From positions 1 through 50,065 of the forward strand of contig NZ_JADPKS010000077.1 of NCBI RefSeq assembly GCF_023074175.1: DNA of 50,065 nucleotides. The letters are read 5' to 3'. This document shows positions 26,124 through 34,423 of this stretch, one piece after another (the stretch's first letter is position 1; each line of letters opens with the position of its first letter). The stretch comes from Bradyrhizobium sp. 139. Its GTDB lineage: Bacteria; Pseudomonadota; Alphaproteobacteria; Rhizobiales; Xanthobacteraceae. The notes under the pieces were generated by a model. The model saw only the letters and a program-made list of their open reading frames with translations, had not been told where the DNA came from and ran no database searches. The position numbers and the translations under genes were made by a program.

Positions 26124-28193
26124 ATGACAGGGTCGCCGCGAATCAGCAGGGATATCGCAGCGGGTGGAATCCATCTGCGTTTGGGGGCGTGCGTTTTGAC
26201 GTTGAGAGGTCACCGACAGCGGTACTTGCGGACGGCCGCGGCGATTGCCTCGGGCATGCTGGCTTTTCCCGCCGCTGGCCGCGCGGCCGATCTGCCGCTG
26301 AAGGGCCCCGCCCTGAAGGCGGTCTATGACTGGACCGGCCTCTATATCGGTGCACATGCCGGCTATGGCCGCGGCTCGTCCAGTTTCGCCCTCAACGACG
26401 GCACCGCGATCAAGGACAGCGGCATCTTCAGCGGCATGATCGGCGGCGTGCAGGCCGGCTACAATTACCGGCTCACCTCCGGTTGGCTGGTCGGGGTCGA
26501 AGGCGATTTTTCGTTCCCCAATTACATCACCTCGAACTCGATCGTTTCCTTCCTGGCGACACCCGCCAACACCGTCACCCAGCAATGGGACTACACCGCC
26601 AGCCTGCGCGGCCGCGTCGGCTACACCAGCGGTCCGTGGCTCGTCTACGCCACTGGCGGCTTCGTGTGGATGGGCGAACGCTATTTCGACACGCCGGCCG
26701 CCGGCGAAGTCCCGAAAATCCTGAACACGCGGCCCGGCTGGATTGCGGGTGCCGGCATCGAATACGGCTTTGCGCCGCACTGGAGCGCGCGGATCGAATA
26801 TCTCTATAGCCGCTTCGACAGCGCCAATATCGCCTTCTCCACGGGGGCCCAATACACCTCCTCGTCGCTCGACTTCCAGTCGATCAGGCTCGGCCTCAAC
26901 CGCAAGGTCGATTGGCCGGGCATGCCGAGCTACAATCCCAAGAGTTCGCTGATCGACACGGAATCGGATCGCTGGGAGATCCACGGCCAGAGCACCTATC
27001 TGCCGCAAGGCTATCCGTCGTTCCCCGCGCTCTACAGCGGACCGAACTCGCTCTCGCCGTCAGCACAGGCCAAGGCGACCTGGAGCAACAGCCTGTTCCT
27101 GAACGCACGGCTGTGGGACGGCGGCGAGGTCTATTACAATCCCGAGCTGCTCCAGGGATTTGGGCTGAACGACACCGTGGGCGCCGCCGGCTTCCCGAAT
27201 GGCGAAGCGCAGAAGTCCAACTTCCCCTATCCGCATTACAACACCTCGCGGCTTTTCGTGCGCCAGACCTTCGGCTTCGGCGGCGAGCAGGAGGAGCTTG
27301 CGAGCGGCCAGTTGCAGCTGGGACAGAAGGTCGACGTGTCCAGGCTCACGGTGCAGGCCGGCAAGTTCGCGGTGGTCGACGTGTTCGACGGCAATGCCTA
27401 CGCCAAGGACACCCGCAGGGATTTCATGAACTGGTCGATATGGGCGCCCGGTGCCTTCGATTATTCCGCCGACAAGGTCGGCCTCACCTACGGCGTCACC
27501 GCCGAGCTCAACCAGAAGCAATGGGCGCTACGCGGCGGCTATTTCCTGATGGTCGCGGAGCCCAATTCAAATCATTTCGACAGCAGGGTCGGGGAGCGCG
27601 GCCAGTACGTGGTCGAGCTCGAGACGCGCTTCTCGCTGTTTGGCCAACCCGGCAAGCTCAGGACCATGGGCTGGCTCGACAGCGCCAATATGGGCAGCTT
27701 CCGCGAGACGCTGGACAATCCCGCGCTCAATCTCGACATCGGGCAAACCCGGCGCGGCCGTACCAAGGTCGGCTATGTCGTCAATCTCGAACAGGCGATC
27801 ACCGACGATGTCGGGCTGTTCGGCCGCTGGAGCTGGAACGACGGCAAGAGCGAGACGATTGCCTTCACCGACATCAACCGCAGCCTGTCCGGTGGCCTGT
27901 CGATCAAGGGCACCAAATGGGGCCGGCCCGACGACGTGATCGGCACAGGCGGCGCCATCAATGCCATCTCGCAGGATTATCGCGACTTCCTGGCCGCTGG
28001 CGGCCTCGGTGTTCTCATTGGTGACGGCGCGCTCAACTACCGCAAGGAGCGCATCCTCGAAACCTATTACGCTTACGCGCTGAACAGGAATCTCACCCTG
28101 ACCGCCGACTATCAGCTCATCGTCAACCCTGCCTACAACGCCGATCGCGGGCCGGTGTCGGTGTTCTCGGGACGGCTGCACGGCGAGTTCTGA
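26124..28193 (+). CDS. Two-part porin: Omp25-like beta-barrel fused to OprB carbohydrate porin
   Basis: Seen: 689 residues from ATG 26124. A signal-like stretch (AAAIASGMLAFPAAGRAADL) is followed by DWTGLYIGAHAGYGRGSS, the start of an Omp25/31-type barrel that ends near LDFQSIRLGLNRKV. A short junction leads into an OprB domain (DRWEIHGQSTYLPQGYPSF, then WDGGEVYYNPELLQGFGL, RLFVRQTFGFGGEQEEL and a final FSGRLHGEF). Known: Omp25-like barrels are small outer-membrane proteins and OprB porins are selective for sugars. Both halves look complete, so one chain could form two barrels. The start is uncertain because in-frame TTG/GTG codons lie nearer the signal peptide. Confidence 0.88.
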   Translation: MTGSPRISRDIAAGGIHLRLGACVLTLRGHRQRYLRTAAAIASGMLAFPAAGRAADLPLKGPALKAVYDWTGLYIGAHAGYGRGSSSFALNDGTAIKDSGIFSGMIGGVQAGYNYRLTSGWLVGVEGDFSFPNYITSNSIVSFLATPANTVTQQWDYTASLRGRVGYTSGPWLVYATGGFVWMGERYFDTPAAGEVPKILNTRPGWIAGAGIEYGFAPHWSARIEYLYSRFDSANIAFSTGAQYTSSSLDFQSIRLGLNRKVDWPGMPSYNPKSSLIDTESDRWEIHGQSTYLPQGYPSFPALYSGPNSLSPSAQAKATWSNSLFLNARLWDGGEVYYNPELLQGFGLNDTVGAAGFPNGEAQKSNFPYPHYNTSRLFVRQTFGFGGEQEELASGQLQLGQKVDVSRLTVQAGKFAVVDVFDGNAYAKDTRRDFMNWSIWAPGAFDYSADKVGLTYGVTAELNQKQWALRGGYFLMVAEPNSNHFDSRVGERGQYVVELETRFSLFGQPGKLRTMGWLDSANMGSFRETLDNPALNLDIGQTRRGRTKVGYVVNLEQAITDDVGLFGRWSWNDGKSETIAFTDINRSLSGGLSIKGTKWGRPDDVIGTGGAINAISQDYRDFLAAGGLGVLIGDGALNYRKERILETYYAYALNRNLTLTADYQLIVNPAYNADRGPVSVFSGRLHGEF

Positions 28194-28315
28194 GCCTCGC
28201 AAGCACGGTTCCGATGCGACAATTTGGTTGGAACCGGGCAAACCGCGCATCCAGTTGATATATAGGGGCTTGGTCCGGCAGCCGTCGGGTCAAGTGTCCC
28301 TTCTCCTTGCGCACA

Positions 28316-29611
28316 ATGTTGTCCGTCGAACTCATCATCGTCGTCGTTCTGATCGTCATCAACGGCCTTTTGTCCATGTCCGAGCTGGCCGTGGTCTCGT
28401 CCCGCCCGGCCCGGCTGTCACTACTCGCTGCCAAGGGTGTGCGCGGCGCCGAGCGGGCGCTGGCACTCGCGGCTGATCCCGGAAAATTCCTCTCGACGGT
28501 GCAGATCGGCATCACGCTGGTCGGCGTGCTCTCGGGCGCGTTCTCCGGCGCCACGCTCGGGCAGCGGCTGACGCAATGGCTGCTCGACCTCGGCCTGTCC
28601 GCAGGGATTGCCGACATCGTCGGCGTCGGCATCGTCGTCACGCTCATCACCTACGCCACCCTGATCGTCGGCGAGCTGGTGCCGAAGCAGGTGGCCCTGC
28701 GCGACCCCGAGAGCATTGCGGTCAGGGTCGCGCCCGCGTTGCACTTGCTGGCAAAGATTTCGCTGCCGCTCGTTTTTCTGCTCGATCTCTCCGGCAGACT
28801 GATCCTCACGCTGCTCGGCCGCGGCGGCAAGGCTGACGAGAAGGTCTCGGAAGACGAGATCCATCATCTCGTCAGCGAGGCCGAAAACGCCGGCGTGCTC
28901 GAGCCCGGCGAGAAGGAGATGATCGCCGGCGTGATGCGGCTCGGCGACCGGCCGGTCGGCGCCGTCATGACGCCGCGCACGGAGGTCGACGAGATCGACC
29001 TGAACGATGCGCCGGAGGCCATTCGCGAGATCATCGCCAAGAGCCCGCATTCGCGTTTTCCCGTTTCGGACGGCGATCGCGACAAGCCGATCGGCGTGCT
29101 TCAGGCCAAGGACCTGCTGATCGCCTATATGAACGAACGCACCCCCGACCTGCGCGCGCTTGTTCGCGAGGCGCCGGGCATTCCGGCATCAGCCGATGCC
29201 CGCGACGTGGTCGCGATCCTGAGAGCTGCTCCGGTTCATGTCGGCCTCGTCTATGACGAGTATGGTGCTTTCGAAGGCATGGTGACTGCGGCGGACATCC
29301 TCGAATCGATCGTCGGCGCCTTCCATTCCGAAGAAGGTCCGCCGGAGCCGGCCTATGTCAAACGCGCCGACTCGTCGCTCCTGATCGCCGGCTGGATGCC
29401 GGTCGACGAGTTCGGCGAGCTGCTCGGCATCGAACTGCCGCCGCACCGCTACAACACGGTGGCGGGCCTCGTGCTGCAACAGTTCAACGTGCTGCCCAAT
29501 GTCGGCGATGCCTTCGACTTCGCCGGCTGGCATATCGAGGTCGTCGATCTCGACGGACGGAGGATCGACAAGATTCTCGTGAGCCGGCGGGGTGAGCAGG
29601 CGGCGGCGTGA
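28316..29611 (+). CDS. Hemolysin-type CNNM/CorC transporter with CBS domains
   Basis: Seen: 431 residues. The DUF21 membrane domain (LSVELIIVVVLIVINGLLSM to about 190) is followed by a CBS pair (VMTPRTEVDEIDLND and VHVGLVYDEYGAFEGMVT) and a CorC_HlyC module (YNTVAGLVLQQFNVLPNVGD). Known: the family transports or senses Mg2+ and other divalent ions at the inner membrane. The ATG at 28316 is chosen over an in-frame TTG at 28307. A TATATA element lies at about 28258. Confidence 0.9.
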   Translation: MLSVELIIVVVLIVINGLLSMSELAVVSSRPARLSLLAAKGVRGAERALALAADPGKFLSTVQIGITLVGVLSGAFSGATLGQRLTQWLLDLGLSAGIADIVGVGIVVTLITYATLIVGELVPKQVALRDPESIAVRVAPALHLLAKISLPLVFLLDLSGRLILTLLGRGGKADEKVSEDEIHHLVSEAENAGVLEPGEKEMIAGVMRLGDRPVGAVMTPRTEVDEIDLNDAPEAIREIIAKSPHSRFPVSDGDRDKPIGVLQAKDLLIAYMNERTPDLRALVREAPGIPASADARDVVAILRAAPVHVGLVYDEYGAFEGMVTAADILESIVGAFHSEEGPPEPAYVKRADSSLLIAGWMPVDEFGELLGIELPPHRYNTVAGLVLQQFNVLPNVGDAFDFAGWHIEVVDLDGRRIDKILVSRRGEQAAA

Positions 29612-29634
29612 GTTGAGCGCCCAATTCTCCGCTC

Positions 29635-29797
29635 GACGTCCTGGACAAGCGCGCCCAAAGCGCGCGCCGATCCGGGACCCATAGCCACAGGGAGAAGTTG
29701 TAGCGCGAGATCTGAGTTGGCTGTCTTCGCCAAACTCAATCCTGGGGATATGGGTCCCGGATCTGCGCTCCGCTTCGCTCGCTTGTCCGGGACGACG
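29635..29797. repeat. Dispersed repeat family A, copy 2
   Basis: It begins GACGTCCTGGACAAGCG and ends GCTTGTCCGGGACGACGG, with central GGGACCCATAGCCACAGGGAG and TATGGGTCCCGGATC as inner inverted arms and CTTCGCCAAAC in the middle. It fills the gap between the CorC-type gene and the PilZ gene. Confidence 0.75.
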
Positions 29798-29818
29798 GCT
29801 GAGTTGTGGCGTGAGCCC

Positions 29819-30058
29819 TCACCCGAACCTCACACCGATCCGCTTTTCCTTGCGCCAGACTACCGTGCAGGACAGGTGCGTTCCGTCGGCCTGGATGAAC
29901 AGGGTGAAGTGTTCGGGGATACCGACCGGACTGGTGACGTCGAGGGCGGCACCGGTGTTGGAAAAATTGCGGACGGTGCAGTCAATCGCGCCGCCGCCGA
30001 ACTCGATGGTTCCGGCTTTCAGCACGCGGTGCCTGGCTTTGTCGCGTCGCTCGTCCAT
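29819..30058 (-). CDS. Single-domain PilZ protein
   Basis: Seen: 79 residues from ATG 30058 (MDERRDKARHRVLKAGTI). The PilZ c-di-GMP site is present as the arginine-rich RRDKARHR and NFSNTGAALDV (the D/NxSxxG motif). Known: PilZ domains bind c-di-GMP and act on motility, exopolysaccharide or transcription. A GTG at 30085 would add nine residues. It converges with the CorC-type gene across a repeat. Confidence 0.88.
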   Translation of the reverse strand: MDERRDKARHRVLKAGTIEFGGGAIDCTVRNFSNTGAALDVTSPVGIPEHFTLFIQADGTHLSCTVVWRKEKRIGVRFG

Positions 30059-30160
30059 GGGGCTATTTAAACCCAAAAGTGACACAGACGATAACGCTCT
30101 ACGCTGCCCGCGGTGAATTTACGCCGCCGCAGGATGCCGGCGGTATCATGCGGTGGCCCG

Positions 30161-31786
30161 TTACTGCGCCGGCTGGAAGGTCGCTGCCTGCGCCATCCGC
30201 CAGGCATCGCGAAAGCGCGGATCTTCGGTGCCTTCGAGCAGTTCGCCCGGGCGCAGCGCCGGATAGAGCTGCGCGAAGGACTTCACCTCCGTCGTCGAGT
30301 TGCGCTGGCTGAAGTGGATCGGGCGCAGCTGCTGCGGATGTTCAAGACCGGCCGCGGCGATCAGCTCGGCCAACGAATGCAGCGTGGCGTGGTGATAATT
30401 GTGCACGCGATCGATCTTGAGCGGCACATAGAGCGCGCGGGCCCGCGTGGGATCCTGCGTCGCCACCCCGGTCGGGCAGCGATCGGTGTGGCAGCTCAGC
30501 GACTGGATGCAGCCGAGTGAGAACATGAATCCGCGCGCCGAATTGCACCAGTCGGCGCCGATCGCCATCGCGCGCGCCATGTCGAAGGCGGTCGCGATCT
30601 TGCCGGAAGCGCCCAGCTTGACGCGGTCGCGGGCATTGATGCCGATCAGGGCGTTGTGGACGAAGTTGACGCCCTCGCGCATCGGCATGCCCAGATGATC
30701 CATGAACTCCAGCGGCGCCGCGCCGGTACCGCCTTCATTGCCGTCGACGACGATGAAGTCCGGATAGATGCCGGTCTCGATCATCGCCTTGCAGATCGCC
30801 AAAAACTCCCAGGGGTGCCCGATGCAGAGCTTGAAGCCGGTCGGCTTGCCGCCGGAGAGGCGGCGCATCTCGGCGATGAACTGCATCATCCCAACCGGGG
30901 TGGAGAAGACGCGGTGCGAGGCCGGCGAGATGCAGTCCTCGCCCATCGAGACGCCGCGGATCTTGGAAATCTCCTCCGAGACTTTTGCCGCGGGCAGCAC
31001 GCCGCCATGGCCGGGCTTGGCGCCCTGGCTGATCTTGAGCTCGACCATCTTGATCTGGTCGGCGCCGGCGACCCGCGCGAATGCCTCCGGATCGAACGAG
31101 CCGTCGAGATGACGGCAGCCGAAATAGCCCGAACCGATTTCCCAGATGATGTCGCCGCCCATTTCGCAGTGATAGGGGCTGACGCCGCCCTCGCCGGTAT
31201 CATGCGCAAAGCCCCCCTTTTTTGCGCCGGCATTCAGCGCGCGCACGGCGTTCGGGCTGAGCGCGCCAAAACTCATGGCCGAGATGTTGAAAACGGAGGC
31301 CGAATACGGCTGCTTGCAGTCGGGGCCGCCGATGACGATGCGGAATTTCTCATCGGCATGCGTCTTCGGCGAGACCGAGTGATGCATCCATTCATAGCCC
31401 TCGCGATAGACGTCCTCCTGGGTGCCGAACGGGCGCTTGTCGAGCTCCATCTTGGCGCGCTGATAGACCACCGCGCGGATGTCGCGCGAGAACGGCATGC
31501 CGTCCTTTTCGCTCTCGAAGAAATACTGCCGCATCTCCGGGCGGATTTCTTCCAGGAGGAAGCGGATATGCGCCGAGATCGGGTAGTTGCGCAGAACCGC
31601 ATGGCCCTTCTGCATGAGGTCGCGGACACCGAGCAGCGTCAGGGCGCCAAAGATCAGGATCGGGATCAGCAGGATGTCGAAGATCTTGCGATCGGCGATG
31701 CCGATGCCGATCAGGAGCGCGGTGACCACCGCGCAGATCGTCAGCACAATGAAACGCGGCGAGAATGGCAGCAGCAGGGTTTCCAT
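30161..31786 (-). CDS. Membrane-anchored FMN-binding glutamate synthase domain protein
   Basis: Seen: 541 residues from ATG 31786 (METLLLPFSPRF) with a GAGGG ribosome site 4 nt upstream. Two membrane segments (about 10-60) precede a full GltS FMN/synthase barrel: FNISAMSFGALSPNAV, GGVSPYHCEMGGDIIWEIG, KISQGAKPGHGGVLP, VVDGNEGGTGAAP, and an iron-sulfur cysteine set CIQSLSCHTDRC. Known: in glutamate synthase this domain makes glutamate from ammonia and 2-oxoglutarate. The glutaminase domain and the GltD subunit are absent. The frame extends to an ATG at 31903 through a 15-bp tandem repeat. Confidence 0.87.
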   Translation of the reverse strand: METLLLPFSPRFIVLTICAVVTALLIGIGIADRKIFDILLIPILIFGALTLLGVRDLMQKGHAVLRNYPISAHIRFLLEEIRPEMRQYFFESEKDGMPFSRDIRAVVYQRAKMELDKRPFGTQEDVYREGYEWMHHSVSPKTHADEKFRIVIGGPDCKQPYSASVFNISAMSFGALSPNAVRALNAGAKKGGFAHDTGEGGVSPYHCEMGGDIIWEIGSGYFGCRHLDGSFDPEAFARVAGADQIKMVELKISQGAKPGHGGVLPAAKVSEEISKIRGVSMGEDCISPASHRVFSTPVGMMQFIAEMRRLSGGKPTGFKLCIGHPWEFLAICKAMIETGIYPDFIVVDGNEGGTGAAPLEFMDHLGMPMREGVNFVHNALIGINARDRVKLGASGKIATAFDMARAMAIGADWCNSARGFMFSLGCIQSLSCHTDRCPTGVATQDPTRARALYVPLKIDRVHNYHHATLHSLAELIAAAGLEHPQQLRPIHFSQRNSTTEVKSFAQLYPALRPGELLEGTEDPRFRDAWRMAQAATFQPAQ

Positions 31787-31826
31787 GACACCCTCTTCCG
31801 CCAGCGCCAGGCGTATGGGCGAGAGG

Positions 31827-31861
31827 TGTTTGGGCGATAGTTGTTTGGGCGATAGTTGTTT
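31827..31861. repeat. 15-bp tandem repeat, two units plus partial
   Basis: TGTTTGGGCGATAGT occurs at 31827-31841 and 31842-31856, then TGTTT starts a third unit. Read on the minus strand from the ATG at 31903 it encodes repeated LSPKQ-type peptides. Confidence 0.75.
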
Positions 31862-32074
31862 AAGGGATTCCTGCGTCTTGTTGTCGTCGGCCACGATTCC
31901 CATCCTCTCGCCAGCTTGAGGCGGTACGATACGCCCGCGCCTGTCATACGGATATGACGCAGCGCTTGTTTCAGGCTAGTCAATTCCGCCGAGGCAAATC
32001 AATCAGCTCGATGGGGGGGTATTGCAGCGCAGCAGAGCGGTGGAGGGCAATGGCGAGCGGCCGCGATCTCGGCT

Positions 32075-32253
32075 GTCGTCCCGGGCAAGCGTCAGCGCAG
32101 GCCCGGGATCCACAACCACAGGCAGGCGTCGCAGCGCGAGATGCTGCCTGCCAGTCTTCGTCACGATTTAACCCTGTGGTTATGGGTCCCGGATCAGCGT
32201 CCGCCCTGGACAACGCTGCGCGTTGCCAGGCGCTCCGCTTGTCCGGGACGACA
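32075..32253. repeat. Dispersed repeat family A, copy 3
   Basis: It begins TCGTCCCGGGCAAGCG and ends CTTGTCCGGGACGACA. Inner arms GGGATCCACAACCACAGG and CCCTGTGGTTATGGGTCCC pair imperfectly. It lies downstream of fpr. Confidence 0.75.
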
Positions 32254-32279
32254 GGGGAATTGGTGGCGGCAAGCGGCGA

Positions 32280-33053
32280 TCAGCGCTCGACGAACGCCTT
32301 CTCGATCACGAAATGGCCGGGCTTATTGCCGGAGCCCTCGACGAAGCCGCGGCCTTCGAACATCACTTTCAGCTCTTCGAGCATCGCCGGGCTGCCGCAC
32401 ATCATGACGCGGTCGGTTTCGATGTCGAGCGGGCCCTGTCCGATATCGTTGAAGATCTGCTCGGAGCTGATGAGGTCGGTGATGCGGCCGCGGTTTTTGA
32501 ACGGCTCGCGGGTCACGGTCGGGTAGTAGACGAGCTTGTCCGCGAGCAACTCCCCGAAAAGCTCGTCCTCGCGCAGGCTGGCGACGAGCTTCTCGCCATA
32601 GGCGAGCTCGGAGACCTGGCGGCAGCCATGCACCAGCACGATCGACTCGAACTGGTCGTAGACCTCGGGGTCCTTGATCAGGCTGGCAAAGGGCGCGAGA
32701 CCGGTGCCGGTCGAGAGCAGCATCAGCCGCTTGCCGGGAATGAGATTGTCGGTGATCAGCGTGCCGGTCGCCTTGCGGCCGACCAGGATGGTGTCGCCTT
32801 CCTTGATCTTCTGGAGGCGCGAGGTGAGCGGGCCGTCCTGAACCTTAATCGAGAAGAACTCGAGCTCTTCCTCGTGGTTGGCGCTCGCCATGCTGTAGGC
32901 GCGCAGCAGCGGACGGCCCTCGATCTCGAGGCCGATCATCGCGAACTGGCCGTTCTGGAAGCGGAAGCCGGTATCGCGCGTGGCGCGGAAGCTGAACAGC
33001 GTGTCGGTCCAATGCTGGACGGAAAGAACCTTCTCTCGGTAAAACGCGCTCAT
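32280..33053 (-). CDS. fpr: Ferredoxin--NADP+ reductase
   Basis: Seen: 257 residues; FAD-binding motif RAYSMASAN, then LSTGTGLAPFASLI in the NADP domain and MMCGSPAML near the end, closing with FVIEKAFVER. Known: subclass I bacterial FPR passes electrons between NADPH and ferredoxin or flavodoxin and supports oxidative-stress defence and iron-sulfur metabolism. Length and motifs are typical. The gene stands alone; no clear ribosome site precedes the ATG. Confidence 0.93.
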   Translation of the reverse strand: MSAFYREKVLSVQHWTDTLFSFRATRDTGFRFQNGQFAMIGLEIEGRPLLRAYSMASANHEEELEFFSIKVQDGPLTSRLQKIKEGDTILVGRKATGTLITDNLIPGKRLMLLSTGTGLAPFASLIKDPEVYDQFESIVLVHGCRQVSELAYGEKLVASLREDELFGELLADKLVYYPTVTREPFKNRGRITDLISSEQIFNDIGQGPLDIETDRVMMCGSPAMLEELKVMFEGRGFVEGSGNKPGHFVIEKAFVER

Positions 33054-33429
33054 GATTTTCGATATTCCGAATAATTGCGGGTTTTAGGACAAAAGCGTTG
33101 CCCGGCCCCTGAAAGCGGGGCGGACACCATTTGTCATGGCGGAGGATTTCGCGTGTGTGATCTACGCCATTGCGACCAATAATCAACCTCGTTCCGGATG
33201 CAATTGATGCCGGTCAAACCGGCATTTGCGGCGGAAATGGCCACATCATTAATGAATCTGCTGCCTCGCATGCGCGGAGGGCAATTTCTTTTCCCTTTCA
33301 GGCTCGATCGCAGCACTTAATTTCCGTAGCGCTCGCGAGAATTTCATTAAGAATAGCTCTGATTTTCACCCGAGTTGGCGCCGTTTCCCGCATTTTTGCG
33401 GCCTTTGGCGACAGGAACGACTGAAGCAC
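33054..33429. promoter_or_regulatory. Divergent promoter region of fpr and the ATP-grasp gene
   Basis: 376 bases, noticeably richer in A+T than its surroundings. It contains a perfect palindrome ATGCCGGT-CAA-ACCGGCAT (33207-33225) and a spaced inverted repeat CTTAAT/ATTAAG (33316-33321, 33346-33351). No clear -35/-10 pair or small gene was identified. Confidence 0.45.
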
Positions 33430-34230
33430 ATGGCAAGCGGCGAGCGGATCTTCGTCCAGGCGATCAGGCGCTATTGCGCGAACCATGGCATCGCGCTCGA
33501 TGTCCGCTCCGGCGGCTGGCTGCTCGCGATGCGCGGGCGCGGCAAGCGCCACTTCGCGTTCGGCTATGACATCGGCCTCAACAGCGCCGTCGCGCACCGT
33601 CTCGCCAACGACAAATCGGCCACTGCCGAGGTGCTGGCGCTCGAGGGCGTGCCCTGCATTCCCCATCATCTCTTCCTCAACCCCAAGCTAGGCAGGAATG
33701 TTGTTGGCCCCACCTGGCGAGATGCAATGCTTGAGCGGCTTCACGACCATCCGCAAGGCGTCGTGGTGAAGCCGAACGAGGGGACATCGGGGCGCTCGGT
33801 GTTCAAGGTGATGACGGAGGCGGAACTCGACCACGCGGTTGGCGATGTTTTTTCGATGAGCGCCGGGCTCGTGATCTCGCCTTATGTCGCGATCGAGGAC
33901 GAGGTCCGTGTGGTGTTGCTCGACGATGTGCCCCTCGTCGTCTACAGCAAGCAGCGTGGCACGGATTGGCGACACAATCTCGATGCCGGCGCAAAGCCGG
34001 TGTTGCTGGAGGACGGCGAGGTTCGAACGGCTTGCGTGAAGCTCGCGATCGATGCCGCGAGCGCCATCGGCATCACCTTCACCTCGGTCGACGTGGTGTG
34101 CGTCGACGGTTCATGGCATGTGCTCGAGATCAATTCCGGCGTGATGATGGAGGCGCTGGCGAAGCTCTATCCGCAATTGGTGCAGGCGACGTATGATGCG
34201 GCGCTGGATCGGGTGTTTGGGAAGAATTAG
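33430..34230 (+). CDS. ATP-grasp ligase, RimK/glutathione-synthetase-like
   Basis: Seen: 266 residues. ATP-grasp motifs are VVVKPNEGTSGRSVFKV (phosphate-binding loop), GLVISPYVAIEDEVRVVLLD, and the metal-binding VDVVCVDGSWHVLEINSGV. An N-terminal substrate region includes FAFGYDIGLNSAVAHRLAND. Known: the family joins a carboxylate to an amine or thiol through an acyl phosphate. It is shorter than RimK relatives with a separate N-terminal domain. No pathway partner is adjacent, so the substrate is unknown. Confidence 0.82.
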   Translation: MASGERIFVQAIRRYCANHGIALDVRSGGWLLAMRGRGKRHFAFGYDIGLNSAVAHRLANDKSATAEVLALEGVPCIPHHLFLNPKLGRNVVGPTWRDAMLERLHDHPQGVVVKPNEGTSGRSVFKVMTEAELDHAVGDVFSMSAGLVISPYVAIEDEVRVVLLDDVPLVVYSKQRGTDWRHNLDAGAKPVLLEDGEVRTACVKLAIDAASAIGITFTSVDVVCVDGSWHVLEINSGVMMEALAKLYPQLVQATYDAALDRVFGKN

Positions 34231-34252
34231 CCGCAGCGAGCCTTGATCTATC

Positions 34253-34384
34253 GCCACCCTGAGGTGGCCGCTTCTTCAGCGGCCCTCGAAGGGCGACGGC
34301 CCGGCTGCACCGGCGCGGCCGTTCATCCTTCGAGGCTCCCGGCGCGATGCATTTGCATCGCGCCACGCGCACCTCAGGATGACG
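34253..34384. repeat. Dispersed repeat family B, copy 2
   Basis: CACCCTGAGGTGGCCGC at the left and CGCGCACCTCAGGATGACGG at the right are inverted ends; inner CATCCTTCGAGGCTCC matches the other copies. Also contains the hairpin GGCGCGATGC/GCATCGCGCC. Confidence 0.75.
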
Positions 34385-34423
34385 GAATGGTAGCCCGCTC
34401 CTCGACTTCTCGACGAAGCTCTC

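Larger units (their letters stand above)
31787..32279. other. Intergenic region upstream of the glutamate-synthase-domain gene
   Basis: 493 bases. It holds a 15-bp tandem repeat (31827-31861), an inverted repeat GTCATA-N4-TATGAC (31943-31958) that could be an operator, and a family-A repeat (32075-32253). No gene is seen apart from the possible N-terminal extension to 31903. Confidence 0.5.
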
